64,000 nucleotides of DNA from positions 292,193 through 356,192 of the forward strand of contig DHAE01000023.1 of NCBI GenBank assembly GCA_002397315.1, written 5' to 3'. Position numbers and translations under genes: made by a program. Origin of the DNA: Comamonadaceae bacterium UBA4962. Its GTDB lineage: Bacteria; Pseudomonadota; Gammaproteobacteria; Burkholderiales; Burkholderiaceae_C. Of this stretch, positions 60,703 through 64,000 are shown one piece after another. The notes below the pieces were generated by a model that saw only the letters and a program-made list of their open reading frames with translations, was not told the DNA's origin and ran no database searches. Every line of letters starts with the position of its first letter. The stretch's first letter is position 1.

Positions 60703-62610
60703 ATGGCAGGCCTGCGGCCTCTTCCACCAGACGCCAGGGTGCCGTGCCGCCGGGCGCGCCTCTGCGCCGGGCTGCTGGCGGCCGCAGCGGCCCTACCGGG
60801 CGTGCCCCTGGCCGCAGAGCCGCCGTCAGGGGCCGGCGGCCCGCAGGCCCGCACGCCGCTGATCCTGGCCCCCACCATCGTCGGGATGGAGGTCTGCGAC
60901 GAAGCCGCGGCAGACCCCGCCGTCACCGATTTCGAAGCCGCGGCCGTACGCTGCCGGCAGCTCGGGCGCACCGGCGCACGCGCGGTGCGCGAACTGCTGG
61001 ACAGGCTCGAGCCCGGAGGCCCCGCGGGCGACGTGCAGGTCGGGTTCACCACGACGCTGCAGCTGCTCGGCCTCTACCAGCGCACACCGCGGGGCTGGGA
61101 GATCGATACGGCGCGCGTGGACGCCTTCCTGCGCGTGATCACCGACGTGCCCCGGCCGGTCGTGGTGTACCTCGCGGCCAACCATTTCGACGCGGTGGGG
61201 CCCCTCACCCGGGAGCTGTCCGAAGACCCGCGCAATCTGTTGCAGTTGCCGGACGGCCGATCGCCCGTCACGGAGTATTTCGGCAACCGCGTCGTGCCCT
61301 ACACGGTGCTCGCGGACCCGTCGATCCCCGCCAACCGCTACCGGTTCGAAGCGCTGCGCTACGTGGCACGGCGCCTGCAGGCGCTGCCATCCGCCGTGCA
61401 GGACCGCATCGTGGCCGTGACGCTGGCGGGCGAGGTGCACCAGATGTTCCCGGATTTCGAGAACGGCATGGGCGATCACGGGGCGCAGGCGACCACCGAC
61501 TACAGCCCCGCGTCGGTCCAGGGTTTCCGCGCTTTCCTGGCCGCGCGGTATGGAACCCTGCAGGCGTTGAACGCGCACCTGGGATCGGACTTCGCCTCTT
61601 TTGCGGACGTCCAGCCACCGGCCCGGGACGCGCGCAGCGATGCCGCCGTGCCCGTGCTGCGGCACTACGACGCGTCGGCCGCCGGCTCGCTGGCGGTGGC
61701 CGGCTGGCTGTGGGATCCGCAGGGGCGCATCGACGGGCTGGATCTGTACCTCGACGCGCGCTACCTCGGCCCCGTTCCGCGGGGCTTCAACCGCCTGGAC
61801 GTCTACCGCACGCTGGAAGCCGTCGATTCGCCGAACGTGGGCTTCCGCACCGATCTGGACTACCGCGCCCTGGCGCCGGGCCGGCACCTGGCGCAGATCG
61901 TGGCGCGCATCGGCCCGGCACGCTACCGTGCGTTCGACGTGCCGTTCACCGTGCGGCCCCGCGACCGCGGGCCGACGGCACCGCGCCGCCCTCCGGCCGT
62001 TTTCGGCATGCAGGGCATGGAGGCCCTGCCGGACGTGCAGATGAGCCTCGACCAGCCCACATCCGGCGCACCCGGGCCCGGCGTGCTGTTCAACCCGCTG
62101 GCCCGCGACTGGAACGACTACCGCGCCGCGCAGGTCGTGCAGTGGCTGCAGGCCTTCCATGCCATCGCGCAGGAGGCGGGGCTGCCCGCCGCCAAACTCT
62201 ATTCCCACCAGATCCTGCCGGGGGTGAATTCATCCTGGAACCCGCAGTTGTTCGCCGCCGACGCCACCTTCGCACGGTCCATGCCATGGAAGCACGGCAT
62301 CAACCTGTATGGCGGTGCCACGCAGAGCGGCTGGGTCCGGCAGTTCTTTTCCGCGGAGGGCATCCGCGATTACGGCGTGCCGGAATTCCATCCCCAGCAG
62401 TGGAAAAAGGACGGTGCCGCGCTCGCGGCGCTGGAGTTCCAGCGCGCCGGCGGCGCCCGTTTCGTCAGCCCCTATTTCTTTTCCGTCATCCCGGAGCGCC
62501 TGAAGAAGAACACCGGCCAGGGCATCGACCGCATGGAGCTGTCGCCCGCCAATCCCCGGGACGGCTCCGACCGCTTCTACCGCGCCCTCATCGACTTCGC
62601 CCGCCACTGA
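60703..62610 (+). CDS. Exported glycosidase-like protein
   Basis: A 635-residue protein with a signal peptide (about 1-38, ending in PLAAEP) and a TIM-barrel-like middle that resembles beta-galactosidase-type (GH42-like) or GH5-clan barrels. Candidate acid residues lie in VTLAGEVHQMFPDFE and VPEFHPQQW. A beta-sandwich insert (about 300-430; LRHYDASAAGSLAVAGWLWD, DLYLDARYLG) interrupts the barrel. It is exported to the periplasm or beyond. The enzyme class is inferred from shape only. It lies 12 bases after the second GT-C. Confidence 0.6.
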   Translation: MAGLRPLPPDARVPCRRARLCAGLLAAAAALPGVPLAAEPPSGAGGPQARTPLILAPTIVGMEVCDEAAADPAVTDFEAAAVRCRQLGRTGARAVRELLDRLEPGGPAGDVQVGFTTTLQLLGLYQRTPRGWEIDTARVDAFLRVITDVPRPVVVYLAANHFDAVGPLTRELSEDPRNLLQLPDGRSPVTEYFGNRVVPYTVLADPSIPANRYRFEALRYVARRLQALPSAVQDRIVAVTLAGEVHQMFPDFENGMGDHGAQATTDYSPASVQGFRAFLAARYGTLQALNAHLGSDFASFADVQPPARDARSDAAVPVLRHYDASAAGSLAVAGWLWDPQGRIDGLDLYLDARYLGPVPRGFNRLDVYRTLEAVDSPNVGFRTDLDYRALAPGRHLAQIVARIGPARYRAFDVPFTVRPRDRGPTAPRRPPAVFGMQGMEALPDVQMSLDQPTSGAPGPGVLFNPLARDWNDYRAAQVVQWLQAFHAIAQEAGLPAAKLYSHQILPGVNSSWNPQLFAADATFARSMPWKHGINLYGGATQSGWVRQFFSAEGIRDYGVPEFHPQQWKKDGAALAALEFQRAGGARFVSPYFFSVIPERLKKNTGQGIDRMELSPANPRDGSDRFYRALIDFARH

Positions 62611-63518
62611 TGCCTTCCCTCGCCTCTCCTGCCGATACCTGCCTGCTGCCGCTGCCCCGCTGGACCCCGCCCTCCGACCTGATCGGCGTCTTCACCGACA
62701 TCGACGATACCTTGACCACGGACGGCGCCATCACCGCCGATGCGCTGGCCGCCCTGCAGGCGCTGCGGAGCGCCGGTTTCGCGGTGATTCCCGTCACCGG
62801 GCGGCCCGCCGGCTGGAGCGAGCCGTTCGCCGCCTCGTGGCCCGTGGACGCGATCGTGGCCGAGAACGGTGCCGTGGCGATGGTGCGGCAGCCGGAAGCC
62901 CCGGCGCAGGGCGCAGGCCCCGCGGCGCCCCCCGACGCGGTGCGGGTGCACCCGATGGGCCCCGGAGGCCCCGTGCTGGCCAAGATCTACCAGCAGGACG
63001 CCGCCACGCGCAGCGCGCAGTACGCGCGCATGCAGGAGGTGCTCGCCGGCATCGAGCGGGACATTCCCGGAGCCCGCCGCGCCACGGATTCGGCCGGCCG
63101 CGAGTGCGACATCGCCATCGACCACAGCGAATTCGTGCAATTGCCGCAGCCGGCCATCGACGCCGTGGTGCAGCGCATGCGCGCCGAAGGCATGCACGCC
63201 ACCGTGAGCAGCATCCACATCAACGGCTGGTACGGCGACCACGACAAGCTCGCGGGCGCGCGCTGGATCGTGCGCGAGCTGTTCGGGCGCGCGCTCGACG
63301 CGGAGATCGGCCGCTGGGTGTACGTGGGCGACTCCACCAACGACCAGAAGATGTTCGAGGCGTTCCCGCACAGCGTGGGCGTGGCCAACATCGACCGCTT
63401 CCTGCCGCAACTCGTGCACCGCCCGCGCTACCTCGCGCGCGGGGAGCGCGGTGCCGGGTTCGCGGAAGTGGCGCACGCGATCCTGGCGACCGCGTCGTTC
63501 CCGAAGCCCGCCGCCTGA
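62610..63518 (+). CDS. HAD-IIB sugar-phosphate phosphatase-like
   Basis: A 302-residue HAD superfamily phosphatase of class IIB. The nucleophile motif is FTDIDDTLTTDG, motif II lies in VIPVTGRP, the cap contains HINGWYGDHDKLAGA, and motif IV is VYVGDSTNDQKMF. Related enzymes remove phosphate from sucrose-6-phosphate, mannosyl-phosphoglycerate or trehalose-phosphate. It overlaps the glycosidase stop codon by one base (TGATG), so it belongs to the operon. The substrate may be a sugar phosphate produced for or by the glycan pathway. Confidence 0.85.
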   Translation: MPSLASPADTCLLPLPRWTPPSDLIGVFTDIDDTLTTDGAITADALAALQALRSAGFAVIPVTGRPAGWSEPFAASWPVDAIVAENGAVAMVRQPEAPAQGAGPAAPPDAVRVHPMGPGGPVLAKIYQQDAATRSAQYARMQEVLAGIERDIPGARRATDSAGRECDIAIDHSEFVQLPQPAIDAVVQRMRAEGMHATVSSIHINGWYGDHDKLAGARWIVRELFGRALDAEIGRWVYVGDSTNDQKMFEAFPHSVGVANIDRFLPQLVHRPRYLARGERGAGFAEVAHAILATASFPKPAA

Positions 63519-63574
63519 GCGCCCCGCGCGGGGACGCAGCACCCGCGCCGAACAGGGCCCGCGGGCGCCGCGGA

Positions 63575-64000
63575 TCACGCGGGCTTGGCCAGCCCCAGCT
63601 TCTCGATGATCGCCTTCTCGCGCAGGTAGGTGTCCTGGGCGAACTGGCGGTAGGCGGCCGTGTCCATGTAGATCGGCACCATGTCGTAGCGCGCCAGCGC
63701 GGCGCGGTAGTTCTCCTGGTCCATCGCGGTCTTGAAGGCGTCGTGCAGCCGGCGGACCACATCCGCGGGCGTGCCCTTGGGTGCGCCGATGCCGAACGGC
63801 GAGTTCTGCACGATGTCCACCCCCAGCTCCCGCAGCGTCGGCGCGTCGGGGAACTTGGCGAGCCGCTCGGCGCCCCAGGTGTTGAGCACCCGGAGCTTGC
63901 CGGCCTCCACCTGCGGGGCGAAGCCCGTGGAGTCCGCCGCCGCCATGAGCTGCCCGCCCATGATCGCCTGCATCAGGTCCGCGCTGCCCTTGTAGGGCAC
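63575..64000 (-). CDS. Bug-family substrate-binding protein, C-terminal part
   Basis: The 141 visible residues are the C-terminal half of a tripartite tricarboxylate transporter receptor of the Bug family (PYKGSADLMQAIMGGQ, APTLRELGVDI, GIGAPKGTPADVVRRLHDA). The gene continues upstream beyond the window end, so the signal peptide is not seen. It is convergent with the HAD phosphatase; between them lies a perfect GC palindrome (CCCCGCGCGGGG, 63522-63533) without a T tract. Confidence 0.88.
   Translation of the reverse strand: MPYKGSADLMQAIMGGQLMAAADSTGFAPQVEAGKLRVLNTWGAERLAKFPDAPTLRELGVDIVQNSPFGIGAPKGTPADVVRRLHDAFKTAMDQENYRAALARYDMVPIYMDTAAYRQFAQDTYLREKAIIEKLGLAKPA

Noticed and set aside
59973..62609. 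The 5' part of a 1181-codon frame that ends in the HAD phosphatase
   Set aside because: Only the segment from 62610 matches a protein family; the rest is out of frame with the second GT-C and the glycosidase-like gene.

Overview
The window is a high-GC, gene-dense chromosomal segment from a Betaproteobacterium, most likely a member of the Comamonadaceae close to Acidovorax/Paracidovorax. The assignment rests on GC-rich codon use, the gene neighbourhoods (tyrS / M23 peptidase / anmK; rplM-rpsI; ahcY-tlyA-metF behind an S-adenosylhomocysteine riboswitch; ErpA and bactofilin together) and Bug-type tripartite tricarboxylate transporter binding proteins. I see no rRNA, tRNA, CRISPR array, insertion sequence or integrase.

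Layout. 0-8 kb: the end of a Zn alcohol dehydrogenase, a small tail-anchored protein, a nitroreductase, a Nudix-derived regulator (NrtR type) divergent from a secreted 5'-nucleotidase lipoprotein, Rnk, a PHB-depolymerase-type esterase and a ribbon-helix-helix regulator with a perfect 18-bp palindrome beside it. 8-16 kb: a UvrA paralogue without the UvrB-binding domain, a CYTH-CHAD protein, a YihY/BrkB membrane protein, a collagen-like/YadA-head/S74-chaperone surface protein and an alpha/beta hydrolase. 16-23 kb: a GIY-YIG protein, a 26-residue membrane micropeptide, a DUF2721 protein and the DabB-DabA inorganic-carbon pump with a divergent NhaR-like LysR regulator. 23-28 kb: a lower-GC accessory patch (GH114 lipoprotein, MetC-like lyase, Bug binding protein, LysR).

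28-40 kb: cell-envelope precursor genes (glmS, and glmU followed by a sensorless histidine kinase), an Lrp regulator coupled to a MASE2-GGDEF diguanylate cyclase, an FNR-like regulator divergent from a BLUF blue-light sensor, two DUF2917 genes with a divergent LysR, and tyrS. 39-50 kb: an M23 peptidase, anmK, an MFS pump, erpA, bactofilin, a DUF6776 protein, rplM-rpsI, a Ser/Thr kinase, rlmJ and rlpA. 50-56 kb: the methionine-cycle set ahcY-tlyA-metF, with an SAH riboswitch in front of ahcY, then prfC. 56-63.5 kb: a tightly packed six-gene operon with two GT-C membrane glycosyltransferases, a small EamA/ArnE-like protein, a polyprenyl-phosphate-sugar-synthase-like GT2, an exported glycosidase-like protein and a HAD phosphatase. 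The window closes with a partial Bug binding protein.

How the parts work together. Several modules concern the envelope: amino-sugar supply (glmS, glmU), murein turnover and recycling (M23, RlpA, AnmK), bactofilin scaffolding, and the glycan operon, which looks like a lipid-linked sugar system acting in the periplasm. Regulation is unusually visible as intergenic inverted repeats at regulator genes (RHH, LysR, Lrp, FNR-like). A 115-bp dispersed repeat lies directly after two unrelated stop codons in the same relative orientation. The least described objects are the 56-63.5 kb glycan operon, the FNR-like/BLUF pair with its 14-bp palindrome, the S74 surface protein and the GIY-YIG protein.
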